Shown here: piece by piece, positions 1 through 7,554 of the stretch
How positions within the stretch are numbered: position 1 is the first letter of the stretch
Layout of the letters: the number at the start of each line of letters is the position of its first letter
From: Chrysochromulina parva
Taxonomy: Eukaryota; Haptophyta; Prymnesiales; Chrysochromulinaceae
Length of the DNA stretch: 16,181 nt
Direction: 5' to 3'
NCBI GenBank assembly: GCA_002887195.1
Contig: PJAB01001229.1
Coordinates: 1 to 16,181 of the forward strand
Notes under the pieces: generated by a model
The model's database searches: none
Seen by the model: only the letters and a program-made list of their open reading frames with translations
What the model was told of the DNA's origin: nothing
Position numbers and translations under genes: made by a program

Positions 1-620
1 CGGGCGCCATGGCGGGCGCCGGGCCGTCCAGCACCGCCTCGACCGCCTGCCGCCGCTGCTTAGCGAGAGCTAGAGCCTCCTCACCTTCACAGCTGACCTT
101 CACAGCGCCCCCCAGCTGCTTAGCGAGAGCTCGAGCCTCCTCGTGACTGCCGCAACTGCCGTAACTGCCGCCGTGACTGCGGCCGTAACCGCCGAGGCCC
201 ACCCCGTAACCGCCGTAACCGCCCGCCCGAGGGGCGCCCGAAACGGCGCCCGAGACGCCCGACACGGCGCCGGGGCCACCGGCCCCGCACTTGGCGTAAT
301 TTCGTGCGCAGCCGCCGGTGGAGCCTGTGGAGGCGTCGTGGTGGGCACTTGCATGCAGGGCGGCGGCGAGGGCGGCAGCGTCGGCGGCGCCCACTGACGA
401 GATCCCCCAGCCGTGAGCCATGTGCTCATCACGGCGCGCGCCCACGACGGCGGTCGAGGGTCGTCCCGTGTGCTCATCACGGCGCGCGCCCACGACGGCG
501 GTCGAGGGTCGTCGGGTCGCCGCTGCCGCCGCCGCCGCACATGCCGCCTGCACGGGCAGCGCCGTACAAGGCACTTTCACCGGCCTCGCATGCGCTGTGG
601 TGGGCGCTGTGGTGGGCGCT

Positions 621-658
<38 letters not shown>

Positions 659-2359
659 TACGGCGGCGTTATACCCCGCCCCGGCGGCGGCCGCGGTGCT
701 CAGCACGGCGCTCCGTGCTGTTGGAGCCGCCGCCGGCGGCGCCGTGGTGGGCACTTGCATGCAGGGCGCCGAAGGCGGCGCGCACCGGCGCTGGCGCTCG
801 TAAAACTGCGCCGGTGGCGCCGTGGTGGGCACTTGCATGCAGGCCGCCGACGGCGGCGCGCACCGGCGCTGGCGCTCGTAAAACTGCGCCGGTGGCGCAG
901 TCAGGCGTGGCGTTAGACCTGGCGACTGGCATGGCGCCGTGGTGGGCACTTGCATGCATGGCGATCGGGCCACTGGTGTCGGCTGCGGCGCTGTCCCGGG
1001 CGCGGACGTCCCCGGCTGCAGCAGCGCCTCCAGCTGCTCACCTTCACAGCTGACCTTCACAGCGCCTCCCAGCTGTTCACCTTCACTCTCGCGCCACTCG
1101 CTCCGCACATGCTCCACCTCCGCGCGCTCGGCACGGCGCTCGGAGCGAGCGCTCGGCACGGCGCTCTGTAGCTGCCGTTGCATCGCCTGGAGCTCGCTGC
1201 TCATCTCAAATCTGCGCACCATCTCGTTCTCGGCAACCTCCTTTAGGCGTTTGCCCTCCTCTTGCAGCGTGCGCACCTGTCATCAGTGGTCATCAGTGGT
1301 CATCAGTGGTCATCAGTGGTCATCAGTGGTCATCAGAGGTCATCGGTGGTCATCAGTGGTCATCAGTGGTCATCAGAGGTCATCGGTGGTCATCAGTGGT
1401 CATCAGAGGCCATCAGTGTGCATCAGTGCCCTCCACTTGCAGCGTGCGCACCTGCCGAGGCGCCCGATCGCCTCGAGGTCCTCATCAGTGGTCATCAACC
1501 GCAATCAGCCGCAATCAGCCGCAATCAGCCGCAATCAGCGCACCTGCCGAGACGCCCGATCGTCCGCCAATCAGCCGCAATCAACCGCAATCAGCCGCAA
1601 TCAGCCGCAATCAGCCGAGACGCCCGATCGTCCGCCAATCAGCGGCCATCAGCGGTCATCAGTGGCCATCATTGGTGGTCATCATTGGTTGTCATCAGCC
1701 GCAATCAACCGCAATCAGCCGCAATCAGCGCACCTCGCGCCGGAGTGCCATGAGCTCCGCGAGATCGTCTTCGCAATCAACCGCAATCAGCCGCAATCAG
1801 CCGCAATCAGCCGCAATCAGCGCACCTCGCGCCGGAGTGCCATGAGCTCCGCGAGATCGTCTTCGTCCAGCGCCGGAGCGGGCGCGGCCGCCGCAGCAGC
1901 AGCGCCGGCAGCCTCGAGGGAGCTCAGCCGGCGGCGGAGCGCCTCGTTTTCGGCCTCCTCGGCTCTGAGCGCAGCGTGCGCCTGCTGCTCGCCCTGCTTG
2001 CGCATGCGCTCCGACTCCGCCAGCTTGTCGGTCACCTGCTGCAGCGCGGCCGCTAGGCTGCGCGTGTACTGGACCTGCATGCACGCACTCCCAAGGCGCT
2101 CCGAGACGAGCCGCAGGCTCTCGAGCAGCTCCGACTGGCGGCGGGCGTCTGACGCTGGCCCTTTGACCTGCGCCGCCTCGGAAGCCACCAGGCTCTCGGC
2201 CGCGGCGGCCGCCTTGGAGAAGGCGTCGGCCCATGTCGCGCAGTCGCGGTCCAGCTCGTCCGTGATCCGCGTCAGCGACCGCTCACGGTACACGCTCGCG
2301 GCCGCCGTGCGCAGCGTGGACACCGCCGTGCCCGGCCTCTTCGCCCGAAGGCTCGCCAT
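1..2359 (-). CDS. Coiled-coil protein, multi-exon, 3' end outside window
   Basis: The first exon is 2359-1826 (178 codons, phase 0), from an ATG at 2359 (MASLRAKRPGT) to donor GAG|GTGCGC. A GTG nine bases upstream is in frame but unlikely in a eukaryote. The product is Ala/Glu/Arg-rich with long heptad-like helices such as ESERMRKQGEQQAHAALRAE, ending in an acidic LDEDDLAELMALRRE. The next clear exon starts at 1276 after ATGACAG and continues in phase 0 as VRTLQEEGKRLKEVAENEM, again coiled coil. The intron between is built of 10-bp satellites. A 29-nt exon-like piece (about 1453-1481) lies in it, but including it would shift the frame. From 1276 the frame stays open to base 1 and becomes Pro/Ala-rich and then Gly/Tyr-rich, so further introns may exist there. 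I recognise no family. The two coiled-coil exons are well supported; the left third is not. Confidence 0.55.
421..516. repeat. 48-bp direct tandem repeat, two copies
   Basis: Copies start at 421 and 469 (tgtgctcatcacggcgcgcg) and are nearly identical. The unit is 16 codons, so the minus frame is kept. On the plus strand it contains a variant of the GTGCTCAYCACGGCG module seen in introns elsewhere. Confidence 0.85.
623..657. repeat. (GGC)n microsatellite
   Basis: An uninterrupted GGC run that would encode about eleven alanines on the minus strand. Confidence 0.9.
744..899. repeat. 78-bp tandem repeat with TGCATGCA module, two copies
   Basis: Copies start at 744 and 822 with gtggtgggcacttgcatgca. 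A third copy of the module alone sits at 939-960. Each unit also carries a sequence reading AQFYERQRR on the minus strand followed by GTGCGC. This is a possible donor, so each unit may be exon edge plus intron in a minus-strand gene. The 78-nt unit keeps the frame, so it could equally be translated. Confidence 0.8.
1278..1425 (-). repeat. 10-bp satellite array in coiled-coil gene intron
   Basis: About fifteen 10-bp monomers read CTGATGACCA, with GGC and CTC variants, on the sense (minus) strand. The array runs directly into the acceptor ATGACAG at 1277. The 28 bp at 1252-1279 recur with one mismatch at 1427-1454, on the other side of the array. Confidence 0.9.
1485..1865 (-). repeat. CTGATTGCGG satellite with exon-edge copies
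   Basis: On the sense (minus) strand 10-bp CTGATTGCGG monomers alternate with copies of exon-like edges. The last 40 nt of the first exon plus its donor (1821-1865) are repeated at 1731-1775, 90 bp away. A piece reading GGGCGTCTCGGCAG followed by GTGCGC appears near 1538-1560, and a truncated copy lies near 1617. Confidence 0.85.
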
Positions 2360-2512
2360 CCTTTTCACGCCAATTCCTCTTTTCGCGACACAGCAGACCC
2401 GGCCTCACAAGTAACTAGAACTCTTCTGGAGAGTGTGAACGGAACTCTTCACACTGACTCTTCACACTTTTCTCGGAGTGCGGCCTTCAACGGCCCCGCC
2501 CTTCCCGTCCCC
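2360..2512. promoter_or_regulatory. Divergent promoter region with TCTTCACACT motifs
   Basis: This 153-bp gap separates the starts of two divergent genes. TCTTCACACT occurs at 2446-2455 and 2459-2468, and the reverse-complement core AGTGTGAA at 2433-2440. The same 10-mer occurs at 6273-6282 in another divergent gap. No TATA box is evident. The regulatory role is inferred. Confidence 0.4.
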
Positions 2513-3022
2513 ATGGCACGCTCGACGTCGGTCGAGGAAAAGGCCATCCACAACGCGCACGCGATGGGCAGCAGTGCAGACGTGCCGGGACCGCCGGCGC
2601 CCGAAGCGCTCGATCTCGTCCTCGACCGCGAGGAGCTCGAGATGCTTCAGGTCTTCCACCGCTCCTTCAAGCTGCCCGGCCTTCGGCACGGCCTGCTCAA
2701 GCTCGTGTGCTCGGAGGATTATTACCCTGAGGAGGAGGAGGCGCCGCAGCTGCCATCGGAGGGGGCAGCACCGGCGCGGTACCACGAACCGACGGCTGCC
2801 GAGCGCCTAGAGGCCCTCAGGAAGCAGACGGAGGCGCTGCGCGTCCAGGCGGACGAAGTGCTCGAGGAGGAGGAGGAGGCGATTCTCGAGGAGGAGGTGA
2901 CGCCGCCGCCGCCGGCGGTGCGGCAGGAGGCCGGAAGGCCGTCGTCGTCCGGCGCGCACGTGCGGGTGGTCCGCGCCAGCTCAGCCGCGCGCCCGGCGCC
3001 TGTGGGAAAGCTGCGCAGGTGA
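2513..3022 (+). CDS. Acidic hypothetical protein, 169 aa
   Basis: The ATG at 2513 (MARSTSVEEKAIHNAHAMG) is the first ATG; the in-frame GTG at 2435 is an unlikely eukaryotic start. The protein has a short helix (LDREELEMLQVFHRSFKLPG, about residues 40-60). An acidic charged coiled-coil-like stretch rich in EEEE (about 80-130) follows, then a Pro/Ser/Arg-rich tail. I recognise no family. The stop TGA lies inside a perfect donor-like CAG|GTGAGA (3017-3025). The gene might therefore continue into a downstream exon, which I could not find. It is transcribed divergently from the coiled-coil gene on its left. Confidence 0.5.
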   Translation: MARSTSVEEKAIHNAHAMGSSADVPGPPAPEALDLVLDREELEMLQVFHRSFKLPGLRHGLLKLVCSEDYYPEEEEAPQLPSEGAAPARYHEPTAAERLEALRKQTEALRVQADEVLEEEEEAILEEEVTPPPPAVRQEAGRPSSSGAHVRVVRASSAARPAPVGKLRR

Positions 3023-3520
3023 GAGCTCGGGCTCGGTGTGGCGGCCGATTGACTCCATGACAACCAGGCCGGGGCGTCGAATATGTCCCCTGAAGTAGGA
3101 CGTATAGGTGAGCACTCTGCATGTGATATAGTATGCTTTAGTTTCAACTCTGTACTCTCGAGGACTCAGAGAGGCTGCGGGGTGCAGGCTGAGGCTCTGC
3201 CGCCCGCGCCGCCGCGGGACCGTTCGTACTTTTAGACCCGTTTCCCGTTTGCGCGCGGTTTCGGCTCGCGGCGGCCGCGCGCGCCGGCGGTGCGGATCAT
3301 GAGGCGAACGAAGTCACAGAGTGAAAAGGGAAGCGCGGAGTGTCAGAGTGCCGCCCCCCGGCCCTGCCCCCGGGCCCTGCCGCGTCAGGACGTTTGACCC
3401 ATTTCTCCTCAGTCTCGCAGGCGCCTTGTTGAGCGTTGCCCCGCCTCTCGTTGGCATCGCCCCTTAACCTTCCTTTGCTGGCCGCGCGAGGGCGCAGCCG
3501 CAGCGGGTCCTCTTGGAGAG
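3023..3520. other. Intergenic, no gene seen
   Basis: No convincing ORF, tRNA or satellite. The stretch is GC-rich with a run of C/G homopolymers near 3350-3380. It probably holds the 3' flanks of the convergent genes ending at 3022 (plus) and 3630 (minus). Confidence 0.4.
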
Positions 3521-3584
3521 AGAGCGAGGCTTCCTAATTAGGAGCGGGTCCTCTGCACAGCTCCTAATTAGGAAGCCTCGCTCT
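3521..3584. repeat. Perfect 25-bp inverted repeat, 14-nt loop
   Basis: The left arm is 3521-3545 (agagcgaggcttcctaatta then ggagc) and the right arm 3560-3584, its exact reverse complement. The loop is 3546-3559. Each arm contains the smaller palindrome TCCTAATTAGGA. It lies between convergent genes, about 45 bp past the stop of the WW gene. It could be a terminator or 3'-end hairpin or a small mobile-element remnant. Confidence 0.9.
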
Positions 3585-3629
3585 GGATGCATGCGGGGCT
3601 CGCCCTCAGAGGTTGATCCGCCTCTCGCC

Positions 3630-6000
3630 TCACTCTCTGCCTGCCAAGCTCTTGGCGCCCTTCCACATCCGCGCGTACCTGGTAGGCGAGCGCGCCGTGC
3701 TGAGCACTTGCATGCACGGCGGGTCATCAGCGGCAATCAGCGGCAATCAGCGTACCAGGGCGGGTTGCGCGCATACTCCGCGTCCTCCTCGCGCTGCTTG
3801 GCGATCCGGCGGCGCTCCGCGATCCGATGGCACTCGCCTGATGAGGGAGGCAATCAATGGTCATCAGGCGATCCGGCGGCGCTCCGCGATCCGATGGCAC
3901 TCGCCTGATGAGGGAGGCAATCAATGGTCATCAGGCGCAATCGAGCGCAATCAATGGTCATCAGGCGCAATCGATCGCAATCAATGGTCATCAGGCGCAA
4001 TCAATCGCAATCAATGGTCATCAGGCGCAATCGAGCGCAATCGAGCGCAATCACCCCAGATGCACACGAGCTCTGAGGTGAGCATCTCGCAAAACTGCGC
4101 CAGGTCGACCGACTCAGGCCGAATCGGGGGAGGCGTCACGCCCACCACGGCGTCCGCGCCCACTGCGGCGCCCGCGCCCGCGCCCGCTACGGCGCCCACG
4201 CCCACTGCGGCGGCGGTGTCGGGCGCCGTAGCACCGGGCGCTGTGCCGGGCGCGCACGGCTGCGTCGGGCGCTCCCACGTCGTGTGGCCGCGCGCGTCTG
4301 CATAGTACGGGCGCCCCGTCGCGGAGTCGTAAGCACACTGCCAGCCCGCGGGCAGTCGCGCCGTCGTGAGCGCCGTCGGAAGCGCCGTCGTGAGCACTGA
4401 CGGTTCGTCAACGGCGGCGCTCACGACGGCGCTCCGCGGCGCGCCCTTGGCATGAGCGCCGTCGCGAGCGCCGTCCACGGCGAGGAAGGCGAGCGCTAAG
4501 ACGAACCATTCCAGAGGCGAGACGAGGGTGCGCGCCGTGCTGAGCGCCGCGCCTCGCGCCGCCGCCACCCAACCGCCGCCGCCGCCGCCGCCGTCGCTGC
4601 TGCCGCTGCTGCCGCCGCTCACCACGACGCTCGGCTCCGCCGCACCCGCCTTGCCTGACGTGGGCGCCGTCGTGGGCAGCGGCGGCGGCAGCGGCGGCGG
4701 CGGCGGCGGCATCGGCCCTTGCCGTTCGGTGACCGTCGCGCCGCCGTACCAGCCTCGCAGCAGGGTATCGCACCACTCGTCGGCCGTATACTCTCGGACG
4801 GGTGCGACGCGGTACCTGTGGGGAGGAGAGCGTCGTGGTGAGCACATGCATGCAAGCCGGGGGGACGGGTGCGACGCGGTACCACGATCTCGCCAGCCCG
4901 AGATCGTTCTTGCCCTCGTCGTGCACGTAGACACGCTTCTCAGCGGGCACCTGCATGCACGGAGGGGCGGCAATTAGCATGCAATGAGGGGCGGCAATTA
5001 GCATGCAATGAGGGCTCGTGCACGGAGACACGCTTCTCGGCATGCCGCTGCGCTTCGTCAGATCGCATCTCCGCTGCGCCTCGTCAGATCGCATCCAGCT
5101 GCGCTTCGTCAGATCGCATTCAGATTGCACTCCGCTGGTCTTCACACCTGCGCCGTGGCCATCAGAGCTCGCAGCAGCTCGAGGAGCGCCTCTGATGAAA
5201 GTTTCGTCACGGCCTCGCCTCGCACTGCAGGCGGCTCTCCCATGGCCTCGAAGATCGCCTCGAGACGCTCGGCGGTGTTTCCGACGGAGAGGACCCCGAG
5301 GGTGCCCGCCGCAACGCGCACGTCGAGCGAGGGCGCGCCGGGCAACGCCATCAGCATCCTCTCGAGGACGTACCTGATGAGGGAGGCAATTGGAGGTAAT
5401 TAGAGGCAATTAGAGGTAATTTGAGGCAATCAAAGGCCATCAGCATCCTCTCGAGCACGTACTTGTTCTTCAGTGGCGCAATCAGATGCAATCAGAGGCC
5501 ATCAGGCGCAATCAGAGACACGTACTCGTCCCTCAGTGGCGCAATCAGAGGCAATCAGAGGTCATCAGGCGCAATCAGAGGCACGTACTCGTCCTTCAGT
5601 GGCTGGCCGCCGCCGACGGTCTGGCGGAGGTGCGCGAGCAGCTGGTCGACGTGCAGCCGCTTCGCTCCCGCCTTGGCCGGCAGCTGCGTGATCGCGGAGC
5701 TCTGCACCTCGTTGAACGAGCGCAGGTCGAGCACCTCGTCCTCGTTGACGGGCTCTTGCGCGCGCAAGGCCTCCTCGATCGCGTCGCGCAGCTTGTTGGT
5801 CTTGTTGGAGATCCACAGCGAGTAGGCCCACCCGCCGACGAGGGTCAACACCAGGCACGTTATCGGATTGCGCGCCGGCCACGTGAGCCACGACTCGTCC
5901 GCGACGGGCTTGGAGGCGCCGGCGGCGAGCACGTCCGGATGCAAAGCCGGGTAGTTCGTCGAGGATGAGGCTGCGGATGGCGGTGGCGCAGCTGCAGCGG

Positions 6001-6043
<43 letters not shown>

Positions 6044-6154
6044 GCTGCTGCTGCGCGGCAACGTGCGACGGCGAAGCAGGGGCAGCGCCGTTGTCGGGCG
6101 CACGAGGCCGCGACATAGTAGGCAGCGACGTGCGACGAGCATTTCTGAGGACAT
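3630..6154 (-). CDS. Membrane-anchored WW-domain protein, six exons, about 583 aa
   Basis: Reconstructed exons: 6154-5589, 5373-5148, 4950-4883, 4815-4055, 3837-3756 and 3678-3630; all phases join. The ATG at 6154 (MSSEMLVARRCLLCRGLVRP) is preferred to an in-frame ATG at 6310 because it gives an Arg-rich, organelle-type presequence. Next come a poly-Ser run, a predicted membrane helix at about 97-116 (ITCLVLTLVGGWAYSLWI), and a helical region at about 120-310 loosely reminiscent of degenerate EF-hands (RLEAIFEAMG, YTADEWCDTLL). A Pro/Gly linker follows, then a WW domain at about 441-471 (LPAGWQCAYDSATGRPYYAD, then TTWERP) with both tryptophans, the tyrosine pair and the proline. The C-terminus is basic (ECHRIAERRRIAKQREEDAE ... 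WYARMWKGAK). WW domains bind Pro-rich ligands; the partner is unknown. Mitochondrial or plastid membrane location is inferred. All five introns have repeat-type flanks. Confidence 0.62.
3679..3755 (-). repeat. 77-nt intron between duplicated GGTACGC
   Basis: Sense-strand donor CCCTG|GTACGC and acceptor CTACCAG|GTACGCGCGG share GGTACGC. Inside are three TGATTGCCGC-type monomers and one TGCATGCAAGTGCTCAGCACGGCG module (3696-3719). Its CTCA adenine is about 22 nt from the acceptor. Confidence 0.7.
3800..3933 (-). repeat. Exact 67-bp tandem duplication across a 3' splice site
   Basis: 3800-3866 and 3867-3933 appear identical. Each unit holds the end of a satellite intron, acceptor CCTCATCAG and the first 38 nt of the next exon (GCGAGTGCCATCGGATCGCG...). 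Only the copy starting at 3837 continues into open coding sequence. Use of the other acceptor would reach a TGA at once and truncate the protein. Confidence 0.9.
3934..4054 (-). repeat. 10-bp satellite array in WW-gene intron
   Basis: On the sense (minus) strand it reads mixed TGATTGCGCT, CTGATGACCA and TTGATTGCGA monomers, beginning right at the donor CTGGG|GTGATT. Confidence 0.85.
4816..4882 (-). repeat. 67-nt intron flanked by a perfect 21-bp duplication
   Basis: The 21 bp at 4796-4816 and 4863-4883 are identical and 67 bp apart, exactly the intron length. Donor TCGTG|GTACCGCG and acceptor CTCCCCACAG|GTACCGCG. A TGCATGCATGTGCTCACCACGACG module (4835-4856) puts the adenine of CTCAC 23 nt from the acceptor. 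Confidence 0.85.
4951..5147 (-). repeat. 197-nt intron with duplicated exon edge and tandem repeats
   Basis: Donor GCGCAG|GTGTGAAG and acceptor TGCATGCAG|GTGCCCGC. Three 25/26-bp units TGCGATCTGACGARGCGCAG start near 5047, 5073 and 5098 on the plus strand. An imperfect copy of the next exon's GAGAAGCGTGTCTMCGTGCA lies inside the intron near 5014-5043. Two short units with ATTGCATGCTAATTGCCGCC lie near 4970-5008. Confidence 0.7.
5374..5588 (-). repeat. 215-nt intron with donor site tandemly triplicated (63-bp units)
   Basis: CACTGARGGACGA|GTACGT-like donors occur at sense positions 5588, 5525 and 5462, spaced exactly 63 bp. TGATTGC and TGATGACC monomers lie between them. The third copy also carries a false start of the next exon (CTCGAGAGGATGCTGATGGC), which recurs in the true exon from 5373. 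The acceptor is CTCATCAG. Confidence 0.8.
6002..6053. repeat. CTG/CAG trinucleotide repeat coding poly-Ser
   Basis: About 17 triplets with a single interruption (tac). On the minus strand the gene reads them as AGC, a poly-serine tract just after the presequence of the WW-domain protein. Confidence 0.9.
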
Positions 6155-6315
6155 GCGCGCCGCAGTGGGCACCGCTTGACCAACAATACATAAGTAGCCG
6201 GGTATGCCGCATGGCGACCAATGCGGAACATGTAATCCGTGTGCTGAAGGTGTCGATGTCGTGAAGATGCGTTCTTCACACTCCCTTGTTGCTCTTCCTT
6301 TCGCCGCCATAGACG
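6155..6315. promoter_or_regulatory. Divergent promoter region between WW gene and Maf gene
   Basis: A 161-bp gap between two divergent starts. It contains GTGAAGATGCGTTCTTCACA, an interrupted inverted repeat, with TCTTCACACT at 6273-6282 as in the gap at 2360-2512. Part of it is an in-frame extension of the WW gene, so the true start there is not certain. Confidence 0.35.
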
Positions 6316-7269
6316 ATGATCGCCGACAGGTCCATTGTGCGCGCGGCGCACATCATCCTCGCCTCGTCCTCGCCGCGTCGCGTCGACATACTGAACAACG
6401 TGCTCGGCCTGCAGGCGGAGGTGATACCGTCCACGTTTCCCGAGGATCTTGACAAGAGCCGCTTCACGCCGGCCGAGTACGTGGCCGAGAACGCGAAGCA
6501 GAAGGCACTCGAAGTGTACTCGCGCCAGCGCGCAAAGGGCGAGACACGCAGCCTGATCGTCGGCGCGGACACGGTCGTAGTACGAGACGGCGCCATCCTC
6601 GAGAAGCCCACCTCCAAGGACCACGCCGTGCAGATGCTCGAGAGCCTGAGTGGACGATCGCACACAGTGATCACGGGCGTGGCGCTCGTGTACGCGCCCA
6701 GCACAGCGCACGGCGCCGCGGACGAGGCGCCGCACGTGCACACGTTTGTGGAGACGACGAGCGTCACCTTTGCACCGATTTCGCCCGAGAGCATCGGCGC
6801 GTACGTTGAATCAGGCGAGCGGAGCGGCTGATGGCCCTCTGATTAGCTTCTGATGGCCCTCTGATTAGCTTCTGATGGTCTCTGATTGCGTACGTCATCA
6901 GGCGAGCCGAGCGACTGATGGCCCTCTGATTAGCGGCTGATGGCCCTCTGATTAGCTTCTGATGGTCTCTGATTGCGTACGTCATCAGGCGAGCCGAGCG
7001 GCTGATGGCCCTCTGATTAGCGGCTGATGGCCCTCTGATTAGCTTCTGATGGTCTCTGATTGCGTACGTCATCAGGCGAGCCGATGGACAAGGCGGGCGG
7101 TTACGGCATTCAAGGGGCGGGGGGCTCGTTCTGTAGTGGGATCAGTGGCTGCTACCATAACGTGGTCGGGTTCCCGATGCACCGCTTCTGCGTCGAGCTC
7201 GATTGCGACCGGCTGCGCGCGTGGGTGGATAGCAAGGAGCGCCGCGTTGAGCGCCGCGTGGACGGTTGA
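6316..7269 (+). CDS. Maf-family nucleoside triphosphate pyrophosphatase, two exons, 230 aa
   Basis: Exons 6316-6814 and 7076-7269. Maf proteins hydrolyse dTTP, UTP or modified NTPs to the monophosphate plus pyrophosphate, cleaning nucleotide pools. Family motifs in order: SSSPRR (17-22, nucleotide-binding loop), GADTVV (83-88, catalytic Asp), EKP (95-97), [10 protein letters not shown] (112-121), then across the splice [15 protein letters not shown] (166-180) and VGFPMH (197-202). The KAGGYGIQG form suggests the dTTP/UTP-type branch (family knowledge). At 230 aa it is slightly longer than bacterial Maf, with an insert at about 127-140. The intron must be read as GC-AG (TCAG|GCGAGC ... ATCAG|GCGAGC) to restore the conserved motif. 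No targeting sequence is visible. Confidence 0.9.
6801..7088 (+). repeat. 87-bp tandem array forming the Maf intron
   Basis: GTACGT...ATCAGGCGAGC starts at 6801, 6890, 6977 and 7064. The spacing is 87 bp, and 89 bp at the first, exonic copy, which has two extra bases. Each unit holds a splice edge plus CTGATGGCCC, CTGATTAGCT and CTGATTGCG monomers. The intron (6815-7075, 261 nt) equals three units. Confidence 0.9.
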
Positions 7270-7554
7270 GCGGAGGAAAGGCGCGGGAAGAAGCGCCTGG
7301 TTGTGGAATCGATCCCCTTCGATCGCGTTCGGGATCTGGATGGGTTTCGGGGAATCCCCAGCTATGTGAATTCCTACCCTGTGAACAACTCCTCGGAAAA
7401 GACACGATCGGGAAAAACTTCCTGACTGGTTGTGAAAAGACAAAAGTGCCTCCACGATCCACAACTCACTCGTGTGAATCCGGTGTCTTGGGTGTCGAAT
7501 TATAAACATTGGCTGTGAATCGGGGGCCTGCGGTGTGAGAATTCCCTAAAACGG
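7270..7554. promoter_or_regulatory. Intergenic, probable promoter of downstream gene
   Basis: No ORF supported. Repeated TGTGAA words (TGTGAATTCC, CTGTGAACAA, GTGTGAATCC, CTGTGAATCG) lie at about 7367-7520, and an AT-rich patch (aattataaacattgg) ends about 45 bp before the ATG. The TGTGAA core is shared with the divergent promoters to the left. Role inferred. Confidence 0.3.

Larger units (their letters stand above)
1..1279 (-). other. Stop-free minus frame running off the left edge (about 425 codons)
   Basis: I checked every plus triplet beginning at positions 2, 5, 8 and so on up to 1277: none is tta, cta or tca, so the minus frame has no stop from 1279 to base 1. Reading leftwards it gives coiled coil (1276-1020) and then a Pro/Ala stretch with two copies of APPAQFYERQRRCAPPSA. 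An Ala run follows, then a 16-codon repeat around RPSTAVVGARRDEH, a Gly-rich part with GGYGGYGVGLGGYGRSHGG, and the helix-like EEARALAKQ / EEALALAKQ. Such openness is easy in GC-rich DNA. The Gly/Tyr and helical parts near positions 1-270 look most like real exon. Confidence 0.4.

Noticed and set aside
1278..1825. CRISPR-like array
   Set aside because: Monomers are 10 bp and contiguous, with no unique spacers; the context is a eukaryotic intron.
939..2414. Long plus-strand ORF (491 codons) with repeated ISGHQWSSVVISGHQ
   Set aside because: It is the antisense of the coiled-coil gene and its satellite intron. The repetitive peptide comes from the 10-bp monomers.
4408..5409. 333-codon minus ORF as an independent gene
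   Set aside because: It is Arg-rich and low complexity. Only short segments (for example EKRVYVHDEGKNDLGLARSW) are real, and these belong to the third exon of the WW gene.
6230..6310. Extending the WW protein to the ATG at 6310
   Set aside because: Possible, but the first 52 residues lack a targeting character and would occupy most of the divergent promoter gap. The ATG at 6154 gives a better presequence.
6807..7075. GTACGT as the Maf donor (6801)
   Set aside because: Splicing there to the AG at 7075 shifts the frame and deletes YVESG from a conserved Maf motif. The GC donor at 6815 restores both.
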